This document shows, in pieces, positions 48,681 through 60,800 of a stretch of DNA of 64,000 bases. Position 1 is the first letter of the stretch. Each line of letters begins with the position of its first letter. Origin of the DNA: Ananas comosus (lineage: Eukaryota; Streptophyta; Magnoliopsida; Poales; Bromeliaceae); assembly GCF_001540865.1 (NCBI RefSeq), contig NC_033638.1, positions 9,391,928 through 9,455,927 of the forward strand. Reading direction: 5' to 3'. The notes below the pieces were generated by a model. The model searched no databases. It was not told where the DNA came from and worked only from the letters and a program-made list of their open reading frames with translations. Position numbers and translations under genes: made by a program.

Positions 48681-51192
48681 ATGTACACCGCAAGTAAGAA
48701 AATCCAGAAGGACAAGGGCCTCGAGCCAACAGAGTTTGAGGACACTGTTGCCCAGGTTTGTCTCTCATGTTTAGACTTTTGGTTCCATTTTTATAGTTGG
48801 CTTTTAGAGTCTAATTATATAAAATAATATAAATGGCAGGCACTCTTTGATCTGGAGAATGGAAACCAGGAACTAAAGAGCGACCTAAAAGATCTTTACA
48901 TAAATTCGGCAGTGTAAGTGATGCTCCCAAATGTATTTTTGATTAGGTTCTGCTACTCTGTATTCTGAGGGTCTTAACATAGTGGTTTGTTTACTTCTTT
49001 TTGGTTGCACACAGTCAAATGGACGTAGCTGGCAATAAGAAGGCTGTAGTTATTCATGTGCCATATAGACTTAGGAAGTCTTTTAGGAAGATTCATGTAA
49101 GGCTTGTCAGAGAATTGGAGAAGAAGTTCAGCGGGAAGGTGAGACTAGCTTCCATTCTCAACTTCTATTTTATGGCGCTGCAATTATGTAGAAATATTTA
49201 AGACTATACTATTCATGTATTGCATACTCTTTGTTGAATTCGTTCCGTTCCTATCCAGGAATTGTAGTTTTCCTGTTGAGTTTGTTAATGCTGCTCTTTT
49301 TGATGCGTTGAGCTTTGACATCTGCAAATGTTTTAAAGTTTTATCCTTTACTTTGATTCAAATGTGGAATATTGACCTGATAATCTGGTTAGAACAAATA
49401 TGTAATTGTAAAAAATTGTGCATTGTTAATTGTTAAAAGTGTCAATACTAATCAGCAGATTTGGGGTGGACACAGCTCTTTTCTTACGATTAGGACAGAC
49501 GAGTCTTTTCAGTGTTTAGGAGCATTTTATTTCGATTGGAACTAGAAAGAGAGTTGCTTAGCTTATAATGTGGAGGCTTTGCATATTTACATGCTAATTC
49601 TAACTTGCTAGTTTTTTATGATTTTCACTCTCTTTTCTGTTGCGTTTCTCTCTCTATATGCGCATGATCCGAAAAAAGGCCACTTCTCATTTATCATGTA
49701 TGAAACATTTCTTGCTTGACATTTTACTTTGTCTAATAGCGGGGGTACTGAATCTCCTAAAACTTGTAGTTCTTCTTGAACAGAAGTATTGAATCTGAGT
49801 TTCTTTGGCCTTTTATAGGATGTGATTCTCGTCGCAACAAGAAGGATAATGAGGCCGCCCAAGAAAGGCTCCGCTGTTGTGCGCCCTCGCAGTCGTACTC
49901 TCACAGCAGTCCATGAGGGCATTTTGGAGGATGTTGTATACCCGGCTGAGATTGTGGGGAAGCGCATACGATATAGATTGGATGGTTCGAAGATCATGAA
50001 AGTAAGGGGTATTTCTATTTTATATATGTTTTTTCTTCTTAATGATCGAGGGGAATCTATGTTCTTTGGGAGATTTTCACAACTAGGGATGCAAACGAGA
50101 CGGATCTGGGGTTGGGAGTCCTGCCCCGCCTCCTGCCCCGACTACCAAAATCCCGCCCCACCTCCCGCCGTGAATCCGTGACGGGTTAAAAAATATATTT
50201 CATAATTCGTCCCGCCCGCCGGCCTCATAATCCGCCTCGCCTCATAACCCACCTCTTGCCGGTGCCCCGAATCCGCCACGCCAACTAATATTTTTTATAA
50301 AAGTATAATATTATTAATATTTTGTAAAATATAAAATAATAATTTTTAACAATATTATATATATAATTAACAACATCAATTACAAAAATAAAAAATATTA
50401 CAATTCGAAGTAAAATTCAAGAGTTTCAAATATATGAGAAATGATGGCACTAATTTTTTTGTATTTTGGATTTTTTTATAAATACATTATTTTTTAGGGA
50501 TATTTTTTTAAAATATAAATGATTTTTGGGGTGGATTATGGCGGGGCGGGTCAAAATTTTTCCTGTTTCCTAATCCGAATCCGTCTCGGATCATAAAAAT
50601 TACTCTGTTTTTTGTCTCGTATCCGTTTATTTTCTCCCGTTTACTGCCCCATTTGGGACGGATTGGGACAGGAGCTCCACTAATCCGGATCCGTTTGCAC
50701 CCCTATTCACAACAGTAGGATAAGAACTTGGTCCTTTGCCTTATAAACAAGTTTGTAATTCATTGGTTGTCATCATCGGCAGTTTGATTGCCATCTTCAG
50801 TTTGGTAGATCTTACATTTTAGAATCTACCTTTTGATTATTCTGATCATAATGCAAGGCATCTTTACATTTTCTAAAAGGTGATATTTGGGTTGCAAAAC
50901 TCTCATTCATAACTGCCTTTTCCTATGTATTGAATATTTTTAGCCTTAGAATTCTTTGCTCAAGTTACTTATTTGTTATGAATTGCACATCGGATTCCAC
51001 ATCTATGCCGGATTTTTGAGAGCTTAAAATTTGCATGGCAGTAAAACCTGTACTTTTCTCCTTGTGTAGATCTTTTTGGAGCCAAAGGAGCGCAATAACA
51101 CTGAGTACAAGCTGGAGACTTTCACTGGAGTGTACCGCAAGCTCTGCGGGAAGGACGTCGTATTCGAGTATCCCATCAATGAGAATGCTTAA
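48681..51192 (+). CDS. RPS7: 40S ribosomal protein S7 (eS7), copy 2
   Basis: Second eS7 gene. Exons: 48681-48755, 48840-48913, 49015-49138, 49819-50001 and 51070-51192, giving 192 residues with the same protein as copy 1. Coding differences are synonymous (for example at the RYRLDG codons in exon 4 and the NTEY codons in exon 5). Intron 4 carries a 622-bp hAT MITE absent from copy 1. The upstream region lacks the stretch that in copy 1 holds the non-coding first exon and its splice donors, so transcription must start or splice differently if the gene is active. The intact frame suggests that it is expressed or only recently duplicated. Confidence 0.93.
50084..50705. mobile_element. hAT-type MITE in intron 4 of eS7 copy 2
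   Basis: Ends TAGGGATGCAAAC and the complement of GTTTGCACCCCTA, with a perfect 8-bp target duplication TTCACAAC (50076-50083 and 50706-50713). The empty site is visible in eS7 copy 1 near 40645 (ATTATCACAACCGTAGG). The interior is rich in CCCGCC/GGATCCG-like phrases shared with 22258-22596. Confidence 0.95.
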
Positions 51193-52065
51193 ATATGTGT
51201 TTTTTTTTCTTTTTGCTTTTGATTTAGCCGACTGTTTCAAAATCGTTTCTATGTTGAGTCATTTGTTTTCAGTACTCGAAAGTATTTGAATTTTTGTCGA
51301 TGGTATGATGTTTAAGTGCTATCATCAAATCGTTTTTGGCGCTGAATCAACTTCCATAATTTATGTTTATTTAATTTTGAAGAACTTCCATTAGTGTGCG
51401 AATGACTTGATGTTGGTGTGCAAAAGCATGTCTTGTTGTTTAACTTTAACAATCGTGCTCTCTTTCAAATGTTGGTCACGTAAGATGCTCGTGCTTGTAT
51501 GAATTTTGTTATATGCGACTCGGGTACACAAAATTTTCTGAAATAGATGCTTGGGCGTTAAAAGCTTCTTTTTCACTATTTAGCCTTTATGTATTTTAAA
51601 TGTAGATGCGTTGAATTCCAAAATTAATTGACTATTCTGAATATTAATTATCGTCGTTTCATTTTACCATTCTTACCAATCGCAAATTGAATGGTTTTTG
51701 GTTCTGCAGCTCCGAGTTCGAGTAGTGGCCGTCAAATTTGTACGATGACCATCTAGCCAAGGTGGCTAGTTCGTGTAGTGACGGGTCTAGTCCAAGTGGT
51801 TAAAGAATTCTATTTAAAGGATATTTTGAGTTTTCCAAATTGAGTTTCGTGTAAAGCAATATTTTTTTAGAGGGTTTTCCCAATAGAGTTTTAGACAAAG
51901 GGTTTTCCCAATAGAGTTTTAGACAAAGCAATATACAAAACTATAGGCAAAACTTTAATAGGCAGCTCCCTAACTTAAGATTAACGCATATCAGTAAATT
52001 CACTGTATAATTTTTATACTAAATTTTTTTTAAAAAAATTAAATTTTGGAAGGGAGTATTTTAAT

Positions 52066-52512
52066 TTTTTACCTCCTTACTGAAGTAAACTTTTTTCCCA
52101 AACCCATAAACCTACGGTTCCGAGAAAAAAAAAATAAAAAAATAAAAAAAGATTATTTTTGGCGCGTAACTATTGACCAAGTAATGCGAAAAATTGACAT
52201 AAGTGGTAGCCGCCATCTTTCAATGACGCGTGATCGTGACGACAACGAAATACACTTACAAAAAGGGAAAAAGATATAAAAAAAAAAAGAAGACAATTAA
52301 AACTAATTTAAAAAACGCATCGCCTCTCACAACGCAATTGCCTTAGCTCGTACTCCTTAATCCCTTGGCGAAAATTTTCCAACTTTGATTCGGTCACCAC
52401 AAACAAACTCTATAACTAGTCCTTTTCATCAACTTTCTACTTCTTCCCCTCTCCAGTAAGAAGAAGAAAATAAAGTTCTTATCTTCATTTCTAACCAAAT
52501 TACGGAACAAAA

Positions 52513-52544
<32 letters not shown>
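52066..52544. other. DUF538 gene upstream region
   Basis: AT-rich promoter region with a (GA)n run at about 52516-52543 that directly precedes the ATG, placing it in the 5' UTR. Confidence 0.6.
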
Positions 52545-52549
<5 letters not shown>

Positions 52550-53854
52550 TGAGATTATGAACAAGGTGGGGTCCTACTGGCTCAGCCAAAAAGCCAACAA
52601 GGAGATATCCTCCGTCGGCGACGACTTCGATGTGAGCTCCCCTCTTCTTCTTCTTCTTCTTCTTCTTTTTCTTCTTCTCAGATCGGACGTTTCGGCTGAA
52701 TTAGATCCAGAGTCTTTACTTTTTAAGTATTTAGAGAAGCAAATAACAACATCTTGATTGTTTCGGTATCAATTTCACCTCTCAGTAGGAGTGAGTTAAC
52801 AAATTTTCAATAAATGAAAGCACTTTCTGGGTATTGTTGAAAGGTTTCGTGGTAATTCCATATTTCTTGTTCTGATATGTGCTTTTTATTTTGTTCAGTC
52901 CCTCTCTAGCAGCATTGAAGGGGGAGCAAAATGGCTGGTCAACAAAATCAAAGGTACAATAATATCCTGCCATAGTTTGTCATTACGATTCATGGTATAT
53001 ACCATTGAACTATTTACTAAATTAAGAGTTCTACACAACTTGATGAAGCTGAAACTATGTTGTTTAAGCTCTAAAATTATGCAAATCCACCTTCTCTACA
53101 CCCTCCAAATTACCTTGTCATAAAGCCTCGCATATTACTAGCCAATTAAACTTTTGAAAGTTAGCAAGGCCTTTTTCCTTTTCAGAAGTTATCTTCATGT
53201 TATAATACAAGTTAAAATAATATGATTTATACACTCCCATACATGTTATTATGTCGCAAATGGTTGCGATGCCTAAATTGAGAACATTCTAAGATATCTA
53301 ACTTTATCCCTATTTATATTTGATTCCCTTTGGTAAATTAGAAATCAATGGAATTGAACAGTCAATTTGTGCACAAACTACATGCTATGTATTGCTCTTC
53401 TGATGAGTTTGCAACTATTACAACCTTTTAACACAACAATAAGTTTAACTTCACTTAGATTAATGCAACATAAATGCTTTCAGGGAAGATGCAGAAACCA
53501 CTACCCGACCTACTAAGGGAGCACGACCTACCGACGGGCCTCTTTCCACGAGAGGCTACTCACTACGAATTTGATGAACAGACGAAGAAACTTACTGTCT
53601 ATATACCCTCTATTTGTGAAGTTTACTACAAGGATTCCTCCGTATTGAGGTTCTTCACCACCGTGACTGGGCAATTGGAGAAGGGGAAGCTCGCCAATAT
53701 TGAGGGATTGAAGACGAAGGTTTTGGTTTGGGTGAAAGTTACTTGTGTTAAAACAGAGGGATCGGATGTCAAGTTTACTGTTGGAGTAAAGAAAACTAGG
53801 AGTCGAGATGCATATGAAATCCTCCGGGACGGGATCAGCGTAGAGAAGTTCTAG
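52545..53854 (+). CDS. DUF538 family protein
   Basis: DUF538 proteins are plant-specific, of unclear biochemical role, and are sometimes linked to stress. Exons: 52545-52631, 52899-52953 and 53484-53854, giving 170 residues with matching phases. Exon 1 starts MDEIMNKVGSYWLSQKA; the ATG directly follows the GA-rich leader. Family motifs: LPDLLREHDLPTGLFPREAT, YEFDEQTKKLTVYIPSICEV, SVLRFFTTVTGQLEKGKL, and a C-terminal KKTRSRDAYEILRDGISVEKF-like end. No signal peptide or membrane segment is seen, which fits the cytosolic subgroup. Intron 1 begins with a (CTT)n run at about 52642-52676. Homologues of this subgroup are of similar size. Confidence 0.92.
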
Positions 53855-54716
53855 GTCACTTTAAAATGGCACATATGCAAATATATGTTGCATTATGGTA
53901 ACCACCACACCACTTTGGGCTTTTCTAGTGATTTTGTTTGTTAATATGAGATACTTCCAATGTAAGTTCTCATTAAATGCTTCTTCACTATCCATACGTT
54001 GATGAATATATGTAAGTTGCATAATTTCTTGAAAGCTTCTTCGCGCTTTCTAAGTTATTGAACATCGGTTATTATGAACTCACATCAGGATTGAAATTGA
54101 GCATTGGAAGGTACATTATGTAGAATAAAAACACGACTTCTGGGACTAACAAAATATGATTTAATTTCGAAGAATATGTTGATAGGTGTGAAGAGGCTTT
54201 CAGATGTACTCTGTAAAATCCATATATATATTTTTTGATATAACTACTTCCTAAGTAACTCCTCTGTTTTTATAGAAAAGTCTCATTTTACATCTTTAAT
54301 GCAGGAAAAAGCGGCAAATCTATCTTTTCTATTGAAACGAACTAGTAACACGCTCTTTATCTGTGCTCTGATATGCCTCGGAATGACCCGAACTTTTCTA
54401 TTGAAGTTGGAAATCTAAATTTTGATTCAAGGAAGACCAGTTATTAAGCTAGCTATCATACAAATCGATGGGGAATTCATTCAAAAACTCTAAGAAGATA
54501 AAGCATAACAGCATAACTACAAACTAGGTTGCATTCCAAGCTCATACTCCAAATTTCACAAACAATTCCACAATTTGATATAATATCCAAAATACTAATT
54601 TCATTGATAAAGAACCAAATACTTCAGTTGCAGTACGAATCAAAGCATAATCCCCGTGTCAAATTCGAAACATATAATGCGAGAGCCAAAACGAAACACC
54701 AAAGATCCAATTTTTA
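53855..54716. other. Intergenic, convergent 3' flanks
   Basis: 3' UTR/flank of the DUF538 gene (+) and of the MEA1-like gene (-). AT-rich, no gene seen. Confidence 0.6.
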
Positions 54717-55318
54717 TCAACTAGAAGAGCCGGGCTCACCTCGCAATCTCCTGAGCCGATCCAACCACTGATCCTCGGAGACGCGATGCGCCCACTCCGG
54801 CGCGACGCCTCGGAACTCGACCCCTCTCATCGCCTCCACGACCCTCGCCGCCGCCTCCGCCGTCATCGGCGACCTCCGCCGCCGCTCGTCCTCCCCGAAC
54901 GCCCTCGAGATCGACGCCTCTGTCTCCCTCGCCCTCTCCTCCTCCTCCGCTTCCGACTCCGACTCCGATTTTCCCTCTCCTTCAAATCCATCATCGTCGT
55001 CGTCGTCGTCGCTGCTCCTCAGATCCAGAGAGGAAATCCCGTTCCCGTTCTCCGCATGAAGGTGAAGGAGGGTAGGGTTGAAGCTAGGGTTCCGTGGGTC
55101 TTCATCATCGTCGTCGTCGTCATCGTCGAAGGAGGAGATGGCGTGGTAATACTCGTCGTGGGCGGCGGCGTCGGCTTCGAAGTCGGAGTCGTCGGCGGCG
55201 GCGCCGTCGCCTGGGAGAGGGGGGAAAAGGGGCTGAGGAGAGGAGAGGTAAATTAGAAGCAAAGAGAGGGGCAAAAATGGAAATTACCTTGGATGTGACC
55301 GTTGGGAGGGATGGACAT
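54717..55318 (-). CDS. Acidic MEA1-like protein
   Basis: Proposed exons: 55318-55288 (MSIPPNGHIQ plus one base) and 55210-54717, joined AAG|GTAATT to CCCAG|GCG, giving 174 residues. The protein is dominated by Asp/Glu/Ser runs (eight Asp near residue 41 and seven near residue 81) and ends with a helical AARVVEAMRGVEF, then APEWAHRVSEDQWLDRL. That C-terminus aligns well with male-enhanced antigen 1 (VKRTMAGV...PAWAREISDAQW), a small acidic protein of unknown function in animals. The role in plants is not known. A good splice donor (GCGAG|GTGAGC at 54739) just before the stop means a further 3' exon is possible. Low-complexity DNA (GTC/GAC repeats) creates shadow ORFs on the other strand. Confidence 0.68.
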
Positions 55319-55500
55319 ATTTGCTTCCGAGAGGGGCGATGAAGAACGACTACGGGGGAGCCGATGGGAGCAGTTGCAAGGCCGTGGTATCGAGCTAGAG
55401 GTGAACGGAGGAGTCCCAGGGGCTTTTTCGTCTTTTCACTTCATGAGCAAAATTTTTGGGTTTTTTTTTTAAAAAAGGGGAAAAAAGGCGTTGAACATGA

Positions 55501-55571
55501 TGCACCAGCCGGGAATCGAACCCGGGTCTGTACCGTGGCAGGGTACTATTCTACCACTAGACCACTGGTGC
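55501..55571 (-). tRNA. trnG-GCC: tRNA-Gly (GCC)
   Basis: A 71-nt nuclear tRNA on the minus strand. The acceptor stem GCACCAG pairs with CTGGTGC plus discriminator A. D arm TGGTCTAGTGGTAGAA (A box), anticodon loop CTGCCAC with anticodon GCC, and T arm GGGTTCGATTCCC (B box). A T6 run at 55486-55481 on the minus strand serves as the pol III terminator. No intron and no CCA encoded, as expected for a eukaryotic tRNA. Confidence 0.97.
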
Positions 55572-55913
55572 CGTGTTCTCTTCGTTTTGCGAACAAAGAA
55601 TAATTTTGTAGTCTTAAAAGTACCTTTTTTATATACGGGTGTAACGCAAAATGGAGCATAGCCGAGGGGGATCTCCATTAATTTTGACCATAAGAAAATC
55701 AAATACGAGTTTTTTGAGCCAAGAAAAGAAACACCAAATAGCAACTAAAAAAGCTCATCAACCACAGATTTTTGCTTCTTCATTCAACCATTGCAACATT
55801 CTCCACTCATTAGAAGAGTTGACACATTCATATGTAGAGCCGATCTCAACGAGAAGTTGCAGCAACATTTCACTAAAACTGATAATTATCCCATACCAAG
55901 ATCACAGTACGAA

Positions 55914-56074
55914 GCATGGGCCCTCGGCGCCGGCCTCTACTTCTCCGTGTACGAGCTCGCCAAGGGGCTCCGCCGCTCCGAGGAGAGCCCATTGTGGGCG
56001 GCGGCGGCGGCGGCGGAGGGGGGCGGAGGAGGGAGGAGCTCCGGGGAGCTGAATTGGGGGGTGGGGTCGGCCAT
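55914..56074. pseudogene. Rearranged mitoferrin-like gene remnant (inverted junction)
   Basis: Two pieces in opposite orientation resemble one gene. On the minus strand, a leader with AAACCCTAACCC and ATG at 56074 opens a 45-codon frame, MADPTPQFSSPELLPPPPPS then Ala-rich and HNGL, like the N-terminus of rice mitoferrin (mitochondrial iron carrier). It then runs into unrelated residues and stops at 55937. On the plus strand, 55914-55988 encodes AWALGAGLYFSVYELAKGLR, which resembles the mitoferrin ALGAG(PAHA)VYFSVYEFAK segment but lacks four residues. The likely explanation is a 5' gene fragment whose inner part was inverted, with deletion. No full carrier domain remains. The identification rests on remembered family sequences and is moderate. 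Confidence 0.5.
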
Positions 56075-56458
56075 GGGGAAGGGTTAGGGTTTGGAGAAAG
56101 GAGCGGCGAGGAGGAGGAAGGGATCGTAGTCGGTGTTGTCGCCGTTATACAACTATATAGCAGTATAGGAAGCGTTTTGGAGGGAAGTGTCACATCGCAG
56201 ATGAATCAGAAGAGAGCGATGAGAGGTGGAGCAGCGCGGTTGAGTTGAGAACTTGAGATTATGCTATTACGTCGTTCTCATTTTAAAAATATAATTTTTA
56301 GTTTTATTTCGATTTCGTTTTCCACGGAGGCGGATCAGAGGTGATGTAATCCAAGGGCTAAAAGCATAGGAACTTAATTTTATATATATATATATATAAA
56401 TATGTGTGTAATTGAGCTTCTATGTTTTTAAAAATATCAAGTCATTTGTGTTTGTAAN

Positions 56459-56497
<39 letters not shown>

Positions 56498-56648
56498 AAG
56501 GAAAATTGAATGTTTCAATTTTTCTTCTTTTTGAATTTCTTCCTAATATTTTGTCCCTCTCTTATTTTAACCATCCATCAAATTTGATGGGTGGTTAAAA
56601 ACTTAGGAGCACAGAAACTGTTGTACTCCTAATAACACAGTAGTCCTG

Positions 56649-56682
<34 letters not shown>

Positions 56683-57024
56683 TTTGTTGTGGACTTGGTC
56701 TTTTTTAAGGCTGGGATTCGGAATGCAATAAGGCTTTTTCTCTATAAAAGAAGGGAAAGAACCTTTAAAAGGATGAGGAAAAGGAGAGAGATTTGGAAAC
56801 GTAATGTTAATTTTCTAATAAAGAGTTGAGCTCTCCAAAAATATAGGAGGGGATTTGATCATGGAAACATTTTCACAAGGAAACTAAATGGAGCATTTGA
56901 AAATTTTGGCAATCAAAAAGTCCATAACAACTATTGGGGAAGGTTAACAGGATTAATTTCTTAGATTTCCTGCTTAAACTGCACTGTTGTCCAAACTCGT
57001 GCAAGAAACCCCCCACCTCCACCC

Positions 57025-57058
<34 letters not shown>

Positions 57059-57803
57059 CTAATTCTTAATCGGCTCAATAATATACCAAACAGAAATACA
57101 AATACCCTCATCTTTTCTATCTCATCTCTCTCGATCTCCACAGTAGTTTCTCTAAAAATATGAAAAATTTTCTATTGGAAAGCTGAAACAAAATTTCAAA
57201 CCCATTAGTAGCTCCAACATGAAGCCACTGCTACAACCAAAGATTAAAAAATTTAAATAGCTCCAATTGAGCAGGATATATATAAAATAAATAAATAAAC
57301 ACACACACGCAAGCACACAAAAAAGACTTAATTTGCCAGACAAGTAGTAGAGTTGAAATAAAACAAAAGTAGCCTTTATGCCATGTCACATTCATTCCAA
57401 CTTTCCAATACCTACCTATATTTGTGGCAATAAAAATGAGTGTCAAAGATTACCACTAAAATTCTCCAGAATCATTACATTTGCATTACAAAACCGTGAA
57501 GAAATTGAGTCTTTGATAGCATAGTAAACAAGATAAAGAGGAATCAATGGTGACTAGCAGGGGAAAAATTATTTGATATCCATCAAGAAATTTAAATACA
57601 ACTGCTGAAATATCGCTAATAGTCTAATAAGAGCTTGCGTGGAAAGGAAAGAAAGGATTTACCTAAAATTCGTGCCACATTTGTATAGATTTAGTTCGTC
57701 TGACTTACGAAATTCCGAGGCATATGCTTACTGTCTGTCTGAATAAGTTTTCTGGATCGGCATTGTGGACAATTCATAAAAAATTTTGGTGAAAATATGC
57801 TCC
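56075..57803. other. Intergenic right of the mitoferrin remnant
   Basis: Former leader/promoter of the minus-strand remnant (to about 56250), then AT-rich spacer with an N at 56458, an (AT)n run at 56459-56495, CT/TA runs at about 56650-56683, and (CA)n at 57026-57054. No gene seen. Confidence 0.6.
56604..56652. mobile_element. Possible terminal fragment of the foldback MITE family
   Basis: TAGGAGCACAGA...GTACTCCTAATAACACAG...CCTGCTCT matches the layout of the right end of the element at 19572-20130 (inner palindrome, then outer TIR ending GCTCT). No matching left end was found, so it is a fragment or a highly diverged copy. Confidence 0.45.
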
Positions 57804-60800
57804 TCAATAGTTCATTCGAGCATAGGAACCTTGACTATCCCCGCTGCGGCCGCTTAACTTTCTTATTAAAGAACTTATCATAATCTGGACAAGAAACAGA
57901 AAAAGAAATTGTAAGGTTCATGTAATATATCAAATCAAATAAATCCTCGTCCTCCTATGCAAATATAAACAGTTGCACGAGTCTATGGTAAACATAAAGA
58001 TGAGCATATTAAAGCTCAAACCCTCATCCTAAATGTACTTGCGTATGGAATACCATTATACCAATGGAAGATACGCGAGTTCTTTTGATGTACTAACAGC
58101 TATATAAAAGAAAGAGAATAGAAATAAGTTCAATGAGTAATCTTCTTCCCCCCCCAACCCCCCCGTTAACGAGTAAATGTTTATACAAAAGCTTACAGAA
58201 CATTCAGTTTATATTGGGAACTTACCCTTGCTCTTTGTGGCAGATTGATCCAAAATTGCAAGTTTGGAATAGCCTTGATTTTACCAAAGAAGAAAATGAA
58301 CTTGTCACATACTTCCACAACTTTTGTAAAAAGCAAACTGCAGTAAAATAAAATAAACCTAAGATAAACCGTCTAATGAGCAAAAGAAAATGTACCTCTA
58401 CACCATGAATTCCAAGGAAAAAGAATCTATAAACTGTGCCGACCAAGATGTATCCTAAAAGAAGGCAGATAATTCTGCAAAACGAATCGAACATCAGTCA
58501 ACATAATTCATGGCAATTATAAAAAGGAAAAGAAAGCATATGCAGGAAGGAGCAAATGCAGCAACTTCTACGACTACAAAATTATTAAGCAAATGATCAC
58601 AACAGAGATTCATACATCATGATGAGAGTTCCAAACCAGCCCCATCCCTTTCCGCTGACAGAAATAGCTTTTGCACAACCAGATGGATGCCTAAGTGCTG
58701 TAGCCTGTAGAAAGAATAGTTGCATAAACATTTTACTTTATTAAACCTGCCATCAGTAAAGAAAAACTCATTGTTGCTTATCTGAACAGTCATAATGAAT
58801 TTATCTCCTTTTCCTTTTCTTTTCACCTTCACCATATTAGTCTATTTATTATTGTTTTTTACTTTATATATGAAGTACACTGACATGGATATTCTGCATT
58901 CACCAAATTTTATCAAACCAGAAGGCATGTTCTCCTGTATGTACTCACATAGTCGCACGTCCCTGATATGTCAAATGTTTCTGGTAACTGCAAGGAATAA
59001 AATATGAAGGTATGAAGTACAAAAACTTTGAGAGCTTCAAAAGAGAAAAGAAAAGAAAAGAAATATGTAGAAGTTTGCTCAGGAAGTGGGAAGCACTCAC
59101 TTGGACCACGTTTGAATCACAGAAGACGGAAACAGAGAGCGAGCAATCTGTCAATACCATCTTGACCATGACTCCTTTCTGAGGATTGTTTTTATCTGTT
59201 GATTTGTTCATGTAAAGTATTACAATCTTATTTAGAAGAATTTAATGAAATCCCAAGAAAAAACATAATGGACATGCAGATACAGTAGGATTTCTAAACC
59301 AATGCAGATTTCTGAGTAGAAGCCACAATACAGAATTCCAAGATGACTAATCATAAAAAGTGATACTAAAAGAACACATGTTGTTCCGAAATCCTTAATG
59401 TGAATACACACACGCGCACGCACAAAAAAAAAAAAAGAGAAATATTTTGCACTGGCATTCAAAAGTATGGGTTCAATCACTTTTTCTGAACTTACATATC
59501 TAACCTATTTAGTATACCATGAAAGCAGCAGCACAAGCAGAGGACACCAATATGAAACTTCATATATGATTTGACAAGAAAAGTATATAGATGATGTAGA
59601 CAACAGCAACAGACAGAGTTTTATTCTCACCAATGAGTGTAATTTGCTGATTTGAACCTATGCCAATAGTTGTACAAACATCATACCCTGCATATGACAC
59701 AAGTTTACTGGTGAAAGACAATATGAAAGAGGACAACAATACATTGTGCTACACACGCGAAAATGTAGAGGTTACCTATGGGCATTTAGAGAAATATTAG
59801 AAAACTTCAGCAACCACAATAGTAAAAAGGAAAGCCTACCTCCTACGTTATTTGACACTAACCCGCTGCATTTCATGCCGCAACGTAGCGGACCTCCACA
59901 GCTCTATTATGGCATCAAGAAATGAAAATTAGGGTAAATAACAGCAAGAAGCAAAGGAATATTAGAAGAAACAACAGAAAATGGAAACAACACGCCCAAG
60001 AGATATCAAGATACAAAGAAAAATCTGGCATGAAGCATCTTAGAGCTCTTTCAATTGGCACCTAGGTTGTTATATTGGTGTCCATATATCGTAGAAGCAA
60101 AGAAAAACTAAAAACCAAGCATGATAACATGACGCAGTCAGGAAAAAATGAGTGAAATATCGATAAATTGATCTGTCCTGGTGTAGCTAAGAGGGCCAAA
60201 AAATAACTGCTCTGCTGGACCTCAGGGACACATTTTTCTTTTCGATATGAAGAATTCCAATGCTTTATACATGAGACTTGTCGTGATCCTCTAAACAAGA
60301 ATGATTGAAGTTTACTGCATCTTTAACAGAAAGCATCTTAATCTTCAGTATAAATTGCAATTGCTATACATAATTTTCAGTGTTCTACATTAGCTAGTAA
60401 GAAACTTAATTTTTTTAAGTTTAGTGTATAATCCTCTTCTGTGGACAACAAAAGATTCAGAAGAAAAAAAAAATCTCCTAAGCAACTTCCAAATTAGAAA
60501 TTTAAAACATCAATGAAAATTGTAAATTACCAAAGTTTAAAAAAGTAAATACCTGACAACCGTGACAAGTTGGCGGGTCATGGTTAAATATCATCTGGTC
60601 GCACAGCTGTTCGCAAACAAATAAATAGGTCAATATCAACGATAAGAATAATATATAACAAAAATAGTTTAACTTGAACGAACACAACCCTTCTTCATAA
60701 AACATCTGTACACACATTTGCTGAATAAAAGAGTGAGTGCAAAAAAGATCATACAGAAAAGTAACCTGACAAAGCCAACCTGGAACCAGAGAATTGAATC

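Larger units (their letters stand above)
41936..52065. repeat. Segmental duplication, unit 2
   Basis: Runs from the MCAT promoter segment through MCAT and eS7 copy 2 to about 52065, where similarity with unit 1 stops after AAATTAAATTTTGGAAG. It is longer than unit 1 because it keeps MCAT and carries a hAT MITE. Confidence 0.85.

Noticed and set aside
54786..55342. Plus-strand Arg- and Val-rich ORFs
   Set aside because: Antisense of the MEA1-like exon; repetitive GTC/CGT codons.
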